NCBI RefSeq assembly: GCF_009659375.1 | Contig: NZ_WJQT01000010.1 | Location: forward strand, 47,777 to 111,776 | Origin: Fundicoccus ignavus | GTDB taxonomy: Bacteria; Bacillota; Bacilli; Lactobacillales; Aerococcaceae | Direction: 5' to 3' | Length of the DNA: 64,000 nucleotides | Shown: piece after piece, positions 54,446-63,701 of the stretch | Position numbering within the stretch: the first letter of the stretch is position 1 | Layout: the number at the start of each line of letters is the position of its first letter | Notes under the pieces: model-generated | Database searches by the model: none | Told to the model about the DNA's origin: nothing | What the model saw: only the letters and a program-made list of their open reading frames with translations | Program-made: the position numbers and the translations under genes

Positions 54446-55564
54446 TTAAATAATTGCTTCCAACTCATTAATGATTCGATCTGACGCGTCTCTAATTCCT
54501 AATTCAAGTGCTGATTCTTTCATCGCTGATAACTTCTCAGCATTTGTAATGATTGCATTCACTTGCTTAACTAAGTGTTCTGCAGTCAGTTCATTTTGTT
54601 TAATCATTTTAGCAGCTCCGTTATTTACTAACGACAAAGCATTATGCTCTTGGTGATTATTTGTTACAAACGGACTAGGAATTAATATACTAGGAAGTCC
54701 TAGTGCTGTCAATTCCGTTAAAGTAGTTGCACCACTTCGACAAATCACTAAATCAATCGCTTGGAAGACAGCAGGCATATTCTCAATATAAGGAACAACT
54801 TTAATATTGGCTGGAATTTGTTGCGAATTTGCTTTTAGTTGATCAATAAACTCTTGATAATGAATTTCTCCGGTTGCGACAATTATTTGGTAATCAATCG
54901 CTTGCCACAGTTTCATCGCCTCTAAAGCTGCTTGGTTTATAGCTGGCGCACCTCGGCTACCACCAAAAACCAATACAGTTGCTTTAGTTGGATCCAATTC
55001 AAATTGTGTTCGTAAAATTTCTGGATCCGCTTGGCTTTGAATAACTTCTTGTCCTCGAGGATTTCCCGTATAACGTACTTTGTCTGCAAACTTACTAAAA
55101 TCTTTCTCTACTTCTGGGAAACATGTGGCAATAACATCAACCGAGCGACTTAAAAATTTATTAGTAACTCCAGCCACACTATTTTGTTCGTGAATTAATG
55201 TTGGAATATTTAATTTTGAAGCAGCATATAGTACTGGTGCGCACACATAGCCTCCCGTACCTACTACGACATCTGGTTTGAAGTCTTTAAGTATTTTCTT
55301 AGCTTTACTTGTACTTGTCAACATTAGCCATAACGATTTAAAGTTGTCTAATGATAGACTTCTCTTTAGACCTTGAATTTCAATACTATTGAAATTTAAA
55401 CCTGCTTTCGGAACAATTGTAGATTCTAAACCCTTTTCTGTTCCGATGTATAAACATTCAACATTCGGATACTTTTGTTGAATTGTACGATAAAGAGCTA
55501 GTGCAGGATAAATATGTCCACCTGTACCTCCACCTGAAAGTACAATTCTTTTAATTTCTTTCAT
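54446..55564 (-). CDS. murG: MurG N-acetylglucosaminyltransferase
   Basis: MurG converts lipid I to lipid II at the inner membrane face. VLSGGGTGGHIYPALAL, VGTGGYVCAPVLYAA, HEQNSVAGVTNKFLS, VFGGSRGAPAIN and CRSGATTLTEL are diagnostic. A GTG at 55573 lies within the ribosome site AAGGGTGG; ATG 55562-55564, with normal spacing, gives MKEIKRIVLSGGG (372 aa). It starts 12 bases after murD. Confidence 0.96.
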   Translation of the reverse strand: MKEIKRIVLSGGGTGGHIYPALALYRTIQQKYPNVECLYIGTEKGLESTIVPKAGLNFNSIEIQGLKRSLSLDNFKSLWLMLTSTSKAKKILKDFKPDVVVGTGGYVCAPVLYAASKLNIPTLIHEQNSVAGVTNKFLSRSVDVIATCFPEVEKDFSKFADKVRYTGNPRGQEVIQSQADPEILRTQFELDPTKATVLVFGGSRGAPAINQAALEAMKLWQAIDYQIIVATGEIHYQEFIDQLKANSQQIPANIKVVPYIENMPAVFQAIDLVICRSGATTLTELTALGLPSILIPSPFVTNNHQEHNALSLVNNGAAKMIKQNELTAEHLVKQVNAIITNAEKLSAMKESALELGIRDASDRIINELEAII

Positions 55565-55576
55565 TATTTCCACCCT

Positions 55577-56968
55577 TTATTTTTCTTGATAAGGTTCTTC
55601 AATAATTAATCGTTGAATAAGATCAGTAAATACTTTTCCTCTTTCTTCAAAGGTTTTAAACTGATCCCAACTAGCGCAACTTGGTGATAGTAAGACCGTT
55701 TCATCGCTTTCAGCTGCACGGTATGCCGCAGTAGTTGCTTCGTCAAGAGTATCAAATAATTCAACTTGACTCACACCAGCAAGCTCGAACGCATTTTTCA
55801 TTTTATGTTTCGTTTCGCCATATAAATACGCAGTTCTCACCTGTTTTAAATAGGGTATTAACTCATCAAATTCGTTACCTCTATCTAAGCCCCCACCTAC
55901 AAAAACAATGGATTGATTAAAGCTTTTTAAGGCTGTAATTGTAGCTGTAATATTGGTCGCTTTAGAGTCATTAAAGAAGCTACGACCTTGCGACTGGCCT
56001 ATAGGCTGAATTCGATACGCAACTCCTTGGAACTGATGTAAGCTCTGTTTAATCGATTCATTTGATACATTTTTAAGTTTTGCGACCGCTATCGCTGCTA
56101 AGGCATTCTCAACATTATGTTTACCCGGAATTTGAATATCCGTTACCTCCGCCACTTTTTCACCTTTAAAGTAAATAGCACTATCAATGACATAAGCACC
56201 ATTCTTCTGAACGAATTCATCAACTTGATCTACTGCAAAAGGCACTCGCTCAGCTTCAGTATTTGCTAACCAGGTTTGAAACTCTTGCTGATCATAATTA
56301 TATACGATTTGATCTTCAGAAGTTAGATTTTTGACTAGATTTAATTTAGCTTTGATATATTCTTCTCGACTACCATGGTAATCTAAGTGTGCTTCAAAGA
56401 TATTACATATAACTGCAATCTTAGCTTTAAATTTCTCTATCCCCATTAATTGGAAGCTCGATAATTCAATAATCACATCATCGTCCATTTGAGCTTTTTT
56501 GGCTACTTCTAGACTAGGTATACCTATGTTTCCCGCTAGATAAGCTTGTCCTTTTGAACGATTTGAAAGTAACTGGTAGATTAGACTCGTAGTAGTCGTC
56601 TTACCATTACTTCCTGTTACACCAATAATTGGCGCCTCACTGAACCATGAAGCTAATTCGACATCAGTATATATTGGTAGTTTTCTTTCAAGTGCCTTTT
56701 GAATAATTGGCAACGAATAAGGTATCCCAGGGTTCTTAACAATGAAGTCAAATCCTTCATCTAACAATTCGATTGGATGTCCATTCGAGACAATTTTTGC
56801 ACCTTGCGATAAAAGTAAAGTAACCGACGGGTCTTTGCTAAGATCCCCTCGGTCATTAATTGTAATGTTTGCACCTTGTTCTAATAGAAATTCTGCAACA
56901 CTTTTACCAGTCATTGCATAACCTAAAATAAGAACTTTTTGGTTTGTTAAATCAATATTTTTTAGCAT
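55577..56968 (-). CDS. murD: UDP-N-acetylmuramoylalanine-D-glutamate ligase MurD
   Basis: MurD adds D-Glu to UDP-MurNAc-L-Ala in the cytoplasm. The ATP loop GVTGSNGKTTTTSLIY, the N-terminal VLILGYAMTGKSVAEFL and SFFNDSKATNITATITAL are canonical (463 aa). It lies between mraY and murG. No ftsW is found between murD and murG, unlike in Bacillus. Confidence 0.97.
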   Translation of the reverse strand: MLKNIDLTNQKVLILGYAMTGKSVAEFLLEQGANITINDRGDLSKDPSVTLLLSQGAKIVSNGHPIELLDEGFDFIVKNPGIPYSLPIIQKALERKLPIYTDVELASWFSEAPIIGVTGSNGKTTTTSLIYQLLSNRSKGQAYLAGNIGIPSLEVAKKAQMDDDVIIELSSFQLMGIEKFKAKIAVICNIFEAHLDYHGSREEYIKAKLNLVKNLTSEDQIVYNYDQQEFQTWLANTEAERVPFAVDQVDEFVQKNGAYVIDSAIYFKGEKVAEVTDIQIPGKHNVENALAAIAVAKLKNVSNESIKQSLHQFQGVAYRIQPIGQSQGRSFFNDSKATNITATITALKSFNQSIVFVGGGLDRGNEFDELIPYLKQVRTAYLYGETKHKMKNAFELAGVSQVELFDTLDEATTAAYRAAESDETVLLSPSCASWDQFKTFEERGKVFTDLIQRLIIEEPYQEK

Positions 56969-56986
56969 GATTAAGACCTCTTTTTA

Positions 56987-57946
56987 CTAAAGTACGCCAG
57001 CTAAAGCAAAATATAGTAATGCGGCTATGATACCAACAGTCCAGAATACGAATACTACTTTACTTTCTGACCATCCGCTCATTTCAAAATGATGATGTAC
57101 TGGACTCATTTTAAATACTCTTTTACCAGTCTTTTTAAAGACAGCAACTTGGATCATCACACTAGCAGTTTCAAGTACGAATACTAAACCGATTATGACT
57201 AAACTCCAAGGGTTATTAATCATTAAAGATATAACCGCCAAGCCAGCACCTAGTGCTAGTGAACCAACATCACCCATGAAAATTTTTGCAGGCTTCTTAT
57301 TATAGAATAAAAATCCTAATAATGCACCTACTACTATCAAACAAATTAATGCAATTGCCTCTTGGCCAGTCTGAAGGGCCAAATAGAAATACGCACCATA
57401 TGCAATAATATTCAATCCACCTGCTAAACCATCTAATCCATCCGTTAAGTTTACCGCATTTGAAAAACCCGTTATCCAGAATAATGCGAATAAAATAATG
57501 ATGATTGGATTTGTAATATTCATCCCAAATAAAGGAATCGCATATTGTTCACCTAACAAAATACCTAAGCCTATAACGACAACAGAAAAAACTAATTGAG
57601 CAAAAAATTTCTGTTTAGACGTCAAACCTTCATTTTGTTTTTTAAAGATACTGATAAAATCATCAAGAAATCCGATTCCACCAAATAATAAGAAACTTAA
57701 TAACATCATCCAAATACTAGGGTCTGAAATGTTCATAAACCAGGCAGATAACAACAGCGTTACAATAATTGAGAATACAAAAACTGTTCCTCCCATTGTA
57801 GGTGTACCTGTTTTAACTTCGTGCCATAACGGGCCTTCTTCACGTGTTGTCTGGCCAATTTTTTTATAATTAAAGTAGCCAATAAAAAATGGCATAATTG
57901 TAACAGTAAGTGCAAAACTTACTGAGAAAGGAACTAATATCTCCAT
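56987..57946 (-). CDS. mraY: Phospho-MurNAc-pentapeptide transferase MraY
   Basis: MraY makes lipid I on undecaprenyl phosphate. About ten membrane segments, GIGFLDDFISIFKKQNEGLT, NAVNLTDGLDGLAGG and MSPVHHHFEMSGWSESKVV are diagnostic (319 aa). RBS: AAGGAGAAGAAAC. It is between murE and murD. Confidence 0.97.
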   Translation of the reverse strand: MEILVPFSVSFALTVTIMPFFIGYFNYKKIGQTTREEGPLWHEVKTGTPTMGGTVFVFSIIVTLLLSAWFMNISDPSIWMMLLSFLLFGGIGFLDDFISIFKKQNEGLTSKQKFFAQLVFSVVVIGLGILLGEQYAIPLFGMNITNPIIIILFALFWITGFSNAVNLTDGLDGLAGGLNIIAYGAYFYLALQTGQEAIALICLIVVGALLGFLFYNKKPAKIFMGDVGSLALGAGLAVISLMINNPWSLVIIGLVFVLETASVMIQVAVFKKTGKRVFKMSPVHHHFEMSGWSESKVVFVFWTVGIIAALLYFALAGVL

Positions 57947-57974
57947 GTTTCTTCTCCTTATTTTAACCTAATCA

Positions 57975-59471
57975 CTATTTCGATAAAGAATTTTTTATTG
58001 CTTCTCTAACAACCTCAACTTCATTATATGGAACATATTGATCTTCAATCACTTGGTAAGCCTCGCCGCCTTTACCAGCAAAAAGAATAATATCATCTGT
58101 TTGTGCAGTTTCAACAGCATAAGCGATTGCTTCTTCTCGTTTAGCGATTGTGATAAACGTTTTTTCGTCATGTTGCTGAACTAATTCACTTACGATTTTA
58201 TCTATTGATTCATAACGTGGATTGTCCGCAGTAAACACAATTTCATCGGCATACTTAAAGAGTAAGTCGCCAATTTCTGGTCGTGCCCCACTATCTCGAT
58301 TCCCTCCACTGTGGCCTGTTAAAACAATTAATTTCCCTTGTTTACGTTCAGACAATTCACTTAATACACGTTCTAATGCATCGGGTGTATGCGCAAAATC
58401 TACTATTGCGGTAAAATTTTGTCCTTCGTTAATTGATTGCATACGTCCAGCTACTCCGTGAAATTGTTCTGTCGCTGTTAAAACAGCTGCGACATCATAT
58501 CCATAATAAACGGTCATACATAAAAAGGCAGCTAAGTAATTTGAAACATTATACTCTCCCAACATTGGTAGCGTTACTGAATATGTTTGGCCTTTATAAT
58601 ATAATTGGAAACTCGTAGCACCACGGTAATTTGTAATATTATCTGCAAAAACCGTCGCATTCGAATTTTTTAAACTATAGTTAACAATGTTAGCTCCAGT
58701 TGCTTGGCTCATCACTTCATGATATGGATCGTCTAAATTAATAATTGCTAAACGTGGTTTACCATTATGAAATTGTTGTCCTAACTGTGCAAATAATAAG
58801 CTCTTAGCATAAGCATAATTATCCATCGTTTTGTGGAAATCTAAATGCTCACGAGTTAAGTTGGTAAAGATTGCACAATCAATATCACTATACCAAATTC
58901 TCCCTAAAGATAATGCATGGGAAGAGGCTTCAATAATAGCATCCTTACATCCTGCTATAAGCATTTCATTATACAGTCTTTGTAATTCCAACGCATTTGG
59001 TGTTGTGTTTACAGCTGGATAGTAAGTTTCATCGACCTTATAATGTATCGTTCCGATTAGTCCAGTTTTATGACCGAGTGCATTCAGTAAATCACTAATC
59101 ATTGTGCTGGTAGTTGTTTTTCCATTAGTACCCGTTACTGCAACTAAGTTCAAGCTTTCAGATGGCATATTAAAAAACTTACTTGCTAAAACTGCTTGAG
59201 CACGATACGTAGACGTTACTTTTACAAACATCGCATCTAATTCTTTCCAATTTTCTGGAAGTTTTTCAACGATTAATAACTTTGCTCCTGCTTTAATAAC
59301 ATCATCTAATGCATCATGCCCGTCAAAATTTTCACCCTTAATTGCAATAAAACTACCGTTTTCTGTAACTTTACGTGTGTCATTGACAATGGATGATAAT
59401 TCAAGTGTTGAATAATCTGTTCCAAAAATTTGAACGTCCACTAACACACTGAGTAATTCTCCTACTTCCAT
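57975..59471 (-). CDS. murE: UDP-MurNAc-tripeptide synthetase MurE
   Basis: MurE adds the third stem-peptide residue. The ATP loop AVTGTNGKTTTSTMISDLL and IIEASSHALSLGR are intact (498 aa). The residue-selecting motif is DNPRYES within VFTADNPRYESIDKI; DNPR is the usual meso-diaminopimelate form, whereas Lys-adding enzymes differ. The region before it (TGHSGGNRDSGARPEIG) is atypical, so the amino acid is not certain. It lies between pbp and mraY, as in Bacillus. Confidence 0.93.
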   Translation of the reverse strand: MEVGELLSVLVDVQIFGTDYSTLELSSIVNDTRKVTENGSFIAIKGENFDGHDALDDVIKAGAKLLIVEKLPENWKELDAMFVKVTSTYRAQAVLASKFFNMPSESLNLVAVTGTNGKTTTSTMISDLLNALGHKTGLIGTIHYKVDETYYPAVNTTPNALELQRLYNEMLIAGCKDAIIEASSHALSLGRIWYSDIDCAIFTNLTREHLDFHKTMDNYAYAKSLLFAQLGQQFHNGKPRLAIINLDDPYHEVMSQATGANIVNYSLKNSNATVFADNITNYRGATSFQLYYKGQTYSVTLPMLGEYNVSNYLAAFLCMTVYYGYDVAAVLTATEQFHGVAGRMQSINEGQNFTAIVDFAHTPDALERVLSELSERKQGKLIVLTGHSGGNRDSGARPEIGDLLFKYADEIVFTADNPRYESIDKIVSELVQQHDEKTFITIAKREEAIAYAVETAQTDDIILFAGKGGEAYQVIEDQYVPYNEVEVVREAIKNSLSK

Positions 59472-59485
59472 TGTTTGCCTTCTTT

Positions 59486-61195
59486 CTATTGATTAATCAT
59501 GACATTCTCAACAAATGGATGGAAAATTTCCGATAAAATTTGCGAGCCTGTTCTTCCTTGTGGATTGTTTGGTTGTTTCATACTGATATATAACATAAAT
59601 TCCGGATCCTCCGCGGGGAAAAAAGCGACAACTGAGAAATAATAATCGTAATCTCCAGTTAAATAACCATTTCCATTAGGATCGGCAATTTGTGCGGTAC
59701 CTGTTTTAGCAGCAATATTAACCGTTTGATTTTTAAAGTCTTGCGCCGTACCGTAACTCTCTTCTACTGTATTCACCATTAGACCTAAAACGTGATCAGC
59801 AGCTTCTTCTGTTATTGGCTGACCAAGTACTTCACTTTCAAAAGTATTCTGACTACTTTTCATTCGATCAATATATTGAATCTTCATTTGCTTACCATCA
59901 TTTCCAATAGTTGTATATGCTTGAAGCAATTGAATAGGGCTAGCAGCAAATCCTTGCCCAAAACTCGACATTATTTTCGAAACTGGGTTATCAAATTGTA
60001 AACTACCCTCTGTTTCGTTAGGCAAACCAGATTGAGTCGACTTTCCAAATCCAAGTTCTTCTAATACCTGAACCCATTTGTCTTCGCCCATTCTCTCAAC
60101 TAGTTTAACAACGCCAACGTTACTAGAACGCGAGAGACCTTCATCAAACGTAATTTCTCCCCATCCATACAAGTTATAATCTCGAACAATTTGATCATAA
60201 ACCGCTACTTCACCCGACATGAATGTTTCGCCTGGTTGATAAAGCCCTAAGTCATAAGATGTTGCGAGGGTTAATATTTTGATAGTGGAGCCTGGTTCAA
60301 AAGCTTCTTCAACCAGCATATTTGTCCACTTCTGTTCAATCCCTTCTCGTGTATTGAGATTAAAGCTCGGTCTCTGGGCTGCCGTTAGTAAGCGACCCGT
60401 TTCGACTTCGACTAGATATGCACTAACTTCTTCAGGTTGATAACGTTTATAATTAATATCTAACAAATCTTCCATAAAGTTTTGCAATCTCGAATCAAGG
60501 GTTAAATAAACATCATCACCTGATAAATAGTCTGCTTGTATATTATTATCTAAGTTAGTTTTATATTGATCAATGCCACTTAATCTACCATCTAAGCCAC
60601 TCTCAATCCCGATTTGTCCTTTTAGGACAGTGGTATTAAGTTCCTCATCAAATTCTGTAACAGCATAACCAATTAAGTGTGAGGCGAAATAATCATTTAC
60701 ATATTGTCGCTTAACTTGACTATCAAATTTTATACCGGGTAAATTCTCATTGTCAATCAATGTTTTAGTGTCCGGTGTAATATTCTTACCTGCTTCACCA
60801 AATTCAACTTGATTTGCGTCTGGATTTAATAAAATAGTTAAAATTTCATCTTGAGTTAAGTCAAGATAGTTTGACAAGACTCTTGCCGTATAATCTGTAT
60901 CAACTACCTCATTATCGTCCCAACTACTATTTAATACTGCATACATAGAATAAGAAGTAGTATCCATAGCAATCGGCTGCCCATTCTGATCAAAAATGGT
61001 CCCACGCCTTGCTTCTGTAATACTACTTCCCATATCATTATTTTGACCATACTCAACTAAGTCAATATTATTTACAGTCTTATTAATCATTAACTGGCCG
61101 AATCTTAAGATAAGTAAAACCCCCACAGCTAGGGATAAAAACGCTAATGTTGTCACATTTTTACGCGTGTCTGAATTCGTTTTAAACTTTCTCAT
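59486..61195 (-). CDS. Division transpeptidase, class B PBP (FtsI/PBP2B/PBP2x type)
   Basis: This is a class B penicillin-binding protein that cross-links septal wall. One N-terminal membrane segment (LAFLSLAVGVLLILRFGQLM), a dimerisation domain (GTIFDQNGQPIAMDTTSYSM) and the transpeptidase with EPGSTIKILTLA (S-x-x-K), SRSSNVGVVKL and AAKTGTAQIAD are present. At 569 residues it ends soon after the catalytic domain and lacks PASTA repeats. It overlaps ftsL by four bases and precedes murE. Confidence 0.93.
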   Translation of the reverse strand: MRKFKTNSDTRKNVTTLAFLSLAVGVLLILRFGQLMINKTVNNIDLVEYGQNNDMGSSITEARRGTIFDQNGQPIAMDTTSYSMYAVLNSSWDDNEVVDTDYTARVLSNYLDLTQDEILTILLNPDANQVEFGEAGKNITPDTKTLIDNENLPGIKFDSQVKRQYVNDYFASHLIGYAVTEFDEELNTTVLKGQIGIESGLDGRLSGIDQYKTNLDNNIQADYLSGDDVYLTLDSRLQNFMEDLLDINYKRYQPEEVSAYLVEVETGRLLTAAQRPSFNLNTREGIEQKWTNMLVEEAFEPGSTIKILTLATSYDLGLYQPGETFMSGEVAVYDQIVRDYNLYGWGEITFDEGLSRSSNVGVVKLVERMGEDKWVQVLEELGFGKSTQSGLPNETEGSLQFDNPVSKIMSSFGQGFAASPIQLLQAYTTIGNDGKQMKIQYIDRMKSSQNTFESEVLGQPITEEAADHVLGLMVNTVEESYGTAQDFKNQTVNIAAKTGTAQIADPNGNGYLTGDYDYYFSVVAFFPAEDPEFMLYISMKQPNNPQGRTGSQILSEIFHPFVENVMINQ

Positions 61196-61650
61196 TCACC
61201 AACATTCCTTACTTGTGATTTCTGCAATGTCATACCATTATCCATGGCAATTTGTTTAATTGTGTTGTAATCATACTTAGCAGCTAATTCCGTCAAGAGC
61301 AAATCTGTTTGATTGCTAACTTCTGACGTTTTAGTTTGATACTCATAAGTTGCTGCAGCAAGCTGATTATCTTTATACTGTATCACTAAATTACAAATAG
61401 TCAAACAAATTACAATCGCTGCAATCCCGACTAAATAACATTGTTCTAAAGCAGTTAATACCAAACGATTTGATTGGTTACGAGACAAAGCGGCATATGT
61501 ATCTGGACTGGTTGTCTGGTAATGTTGACCCCCTTGTGCAGGTAAACTTTGAGTTGCAATACTCGTTTCATATTTACCGACTTGTTCAGATACTGCTTGG
61601 TCGTACTTTTTAGAATAATCTACTTCAAAGTTTTTTACTCTTTCGGCCAC
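61192..61650 (-). CDS. ftsL: Cell-division protein FtsL
   Basis: This is a 152-residue bitopic protein with a hydrophobic segment (LVGIAAIVICLTICNLVIQY) followed by a coiled coil and the end AAKYDYNTIKQIAMDNGMTL. Sequence similarity in FtsL is weak, but the position between rsmH and the class B PBP and the topology fit. It works with DivIB and DivIC. It is translationally coupled to the PBP gene. Confidence 0.9.
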   Translation of the reverse strand: MAERVKNFEVDYSKKYDQAVSEQVGKYETSIATQSLPAQGGQHYQTTSPDTYAALSRNQSNRLVLTALEQCYLVGIAAIVICLTICNLVIQYKDNQLAAATYEYQTKTSEVSNQTDLLLTELAAKYDYNTIKQIAMDNGMTLQKSQVRNVGE

Positions 61651-61719
61651 ATTTGTCCCTCCCTATCATAGTCTAATTTCATTACTTTAATATAATCAAT
61701 GTATTTCAATCTGATTGCT

Positions 61720-62673
61720 TTATTCGTTGATAATTTGTCTTTCGATAATTCTTAATTTTGCACTTCTCGAACGATTATTATGCTCTAATTCCTCATTCGA
61801 TGCTAGGATTGGTTTGCGATTTACTAAGCGATATGCTGGTTTCATTTGCTCTGGTAATAACGGTAAATTATTTGGCGTTTCTGGTGGTGTACTTACTTGC
61901 TTAAACATTTGTTTAACCAAACGGTCTTCAAGTGAGTGGAAAGAAATAACAGATAATCTACCCCCAACTTTTAAAAGGTCTAACGCCTGCTCTAAGGATT
62001 CTTCAATTGAACCTAATTCGTCATTTACAGCAATTCTAATAGCTTGGAAAGTTTTCTTAGCTGGGTGTCCACCAGTACGTCTTGTAGCTGCTGGAATTGC
62101 TAATTTTACTATTTCAGCAAGTTCAGTTGTATATTCAATCGGTTTCTTCTCACGAGTTTGTTCAATCGACCTTACAATACGTTTAGCAAATTTTTCTTCT
62201 CCATAACGGAAGATGATTTTAACTAATTGTTCATATGACCAATAATTAACCACTTCGTAAGCTGACAATTCTTGCGACTGATCCATTCTCATATCTAATT
62301 TTGCTTCTTGATGATAACTAAATCCCCTATCTGCATGATCTAATTGAGGTGATGAAACACCCAAATCATAGTAAATTCCATCAACATAACGAATTGACAA
62401 GTTAGCCAATTCCTCTTTTAAATTTCTAAAGTTACTATGAATAAATACAACTTTTCCTTGTGCATACTCTTCTTTTAAAACTTCTTTAGCGTTATTAATA
62501 GCATTAATATCTTGGTCAAATGCATACAATTTTCCCTTGTCACTTAATTGTGAAAGTATATATTGTGCATGTCCTGCACCACCAAGCGTGCAATCAACAT
62601 AAACTCCATTAGGATTAATCTCTAGTCCATCTATGGTTTCTCTTAACAAAACTGTTTCGTGCTCAAATTGCAC
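61720..62673 (-). CDS. rsmH: 16S rRNA m4C1402 methyltransferase RsmH (MraW)
   Basis: RsmH methylates N4 of C1402 in 16S rRNA using SAM. The SAM-binding [43 protein letters not shown] and [16 protein letters not shown] are diagnostic. The frame begins with GTG at 62682, but a second GTG at 62671-62673 has GGGGTGAACAAG at better spacing and gives the usual (M)QFEHETVLL start. It lies between mraZ and ftsL. Confidence 0.95.
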   Translation of the reverse strand: MQFEHETVLLRETIDGLEINPNGVYVDCTLGGAGHAQYILSQLSDKGKLYAFDQDINAINNAKEVLKEEYAQGKVVFIHSNFRNLKEELANLSIRYVDGIYYDLGVSSPQLDHADRGFSYHQEAKLDMRMDQSQELSAYEVVNYWSYEQLVKIIFRYGEEKFAKRIVRSIEQTREKKPIEYTTELAEIVKLAIPAATRRTGGHPAKKTFQAIRIAVNDELGSIEESLEQALDLLKVGGRLSVISFHSLEDRLVKQMFKQVSTPPETPNNLPLLPEQMKPAYRLVNRKPILASNEELEHNNRSRSAKLRIIERQIINE

Positions 62674-62690
62674 CTTGTTCACCCCATTGA

Positions 62691-63122
62691 TTAAAATCCA
62701 AAATCTATCATCTCTTCTGCAATTGCTTCAAAATCTTCTTCAGCTTCTTCTGCAAATGAATCCCATTGATCGCTACTCCAAATCTCAATTCGGTCCGATA
62801 CGCCGATCACGCGACATTCCTTATCGATCTTAGCAAAGTCAATTAAATTCTGTGGTATATTTACGCGCCCTTGCTTATCAATTTCTACTTCAGTGGCAGC
62901 CGAATAGAAAAATCGAGTAAATTTACGGGCATCTTTTTTGGCTAACGGTAATTGCTTTAATTTCTCTTGTAGGGCTATCCAACTTTCCATTGGATAACCA
63001 AATAAGCATCCGTCCAAACCTCGAGTTATGACAAATTGTTGTCCTAACTCTGAACGAAACTTAGCGGGCATAATCAGTCTGCCTTTGGTATCAATATTAT
63101 GTTGAAATTCTCCAATTAGCAT
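62691..63122 (-). CDS. mraZ: Transcriptional regulator MraZ
   Basis: MraZ is an AbrB-like DNA-binding protein that controls the division/wall cluster from its own promoter. [20 protein letters not shown] and the second half [20 protein letters not shown] show the two SpoVT/AbrB-type units (143 aa). RBS: AAAGGGGAGGTCTCGGTC. Three direct 10-base repeats that match known MraZ sites lie upstream. Confidence 0.97.
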   Translation of the reverse strand: MLIGEFQHNIDTKGRLIMPAKFRSELGQQFVITRGLDGCLFGYPMESWIALQEKLKQLPLAKKDARKFTRFFYSAATEVEIDKQGRVNIPQNLIDFAKIDKECRVIGVSDRIEIWSSDQWDSFAEEAEEDFEAIAEEMIDFGF

Positions 63123-63147
63123 GACCGAGACCTCCCCTTTCTAAGTT

Positions 63148-63186
63148 AACTTTAGTCTACCACACCCCACCACTTTCTACCACTTT
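63148..63186 (-). promoter_or_regulatory. MraZ-binding repeats and candidate extended -10 promoter
   Basis: On the minus strand three 10-base units follow each other without a gap: AAAGTGGTAG, AAAGTGGTGG and GGTGTGGTAG (63157-63186). MraZ of other bacteria binds repeated (A)GTGG/TGGG boxes with 10-base spacing. TGGTAGACT, overlapping the third box, could be an extended -10, placing the start about 25-30 bases before mraZ. Confidence 0.75.
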
Positions 63187-63334
63187 TTTTCCTTTTTTCA
63201 TCAAAAAATCCCTCAACTTAACCACCAACATCGTGTAATCCTTTATAAATCAACGTTTCTGAATAGTGGAGTAAAGTGGGGGATGTTTCCTATTTTTTAC
63301 CAACTTGGGGGTTCGATTGATTGACTGGTCATGA

Positions 63335-63643
63335 GAAAACCTCGGTCGACTCCGAAGTCTTTAAATTCCGTTTAGCAGTTTTAACCTGATTATATTGCTT
63401 TACTTTCGTCGGAATACTCAACGTAGCTCAGCTTATTATTTTCCAAAGCGGTATATAGGGCAATCGGCGTAGCTTGCTCTGACTATGAGCACAGCGAAAT
63501 AGACAGAGCCCAGCCGATTGAGCTGAAAAAGCCCTCACAACCGCGAGGCTTTAAAAGCGACCTCCGCCTTGGAAAACAATCAGCTGAGCGTAGTACAAAA
63601 GTTATTAAATCAACTTAAAAATTATAAAACCATATATAAAAAA
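63335..63643 (+). repeat. Dispersed structured repeat, copy E (best structure)
   Basis: It begins with the hairpin CCTCGGTCGACTCCGAAG. The outer stem pairs 63427-63451 with 63564-63588 (CTCAGCTTATTATTTTCC against GGAAAACAATCAGCTGAG), with 22 of 25 positions complementary. CAATCGGC (63461-63468) pairs with GCCGATTG (63513-63520), and GCTCTG (63476-63481) with CAGAGC (63504-63509). The second arm is AGCCCTC...GAGGCT. The right end abuts the hairpin at 63655. Confidence 0.87.
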
Positions 63644-63654
63644 CATACTAAGAT

Positions 63655-63701
63655 TAGTAGTGAGTAAACCACGACGGTGGATTACTCACTACTATTTTTT
63701 T
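63655..63701. terminator. Strong hairpin with T-tract, probable terminator
   Basis: TAGTAGTGAGTAA (63655-63667) pairs with TTACTCACTACTA (63682-63694), extended inside by CCAC/GTGG. Seven T residues follow on the plus strand, and a T-run lies a little further on the minus strand. Confidence 0.75.

Noticed and set aside
6375..63643. Possible CRISPR array from the repeats
   Set aside because: The copies are about 300 bp long, kilobases apart and structured; there are no short regular repeats with spacers and no cas genes.
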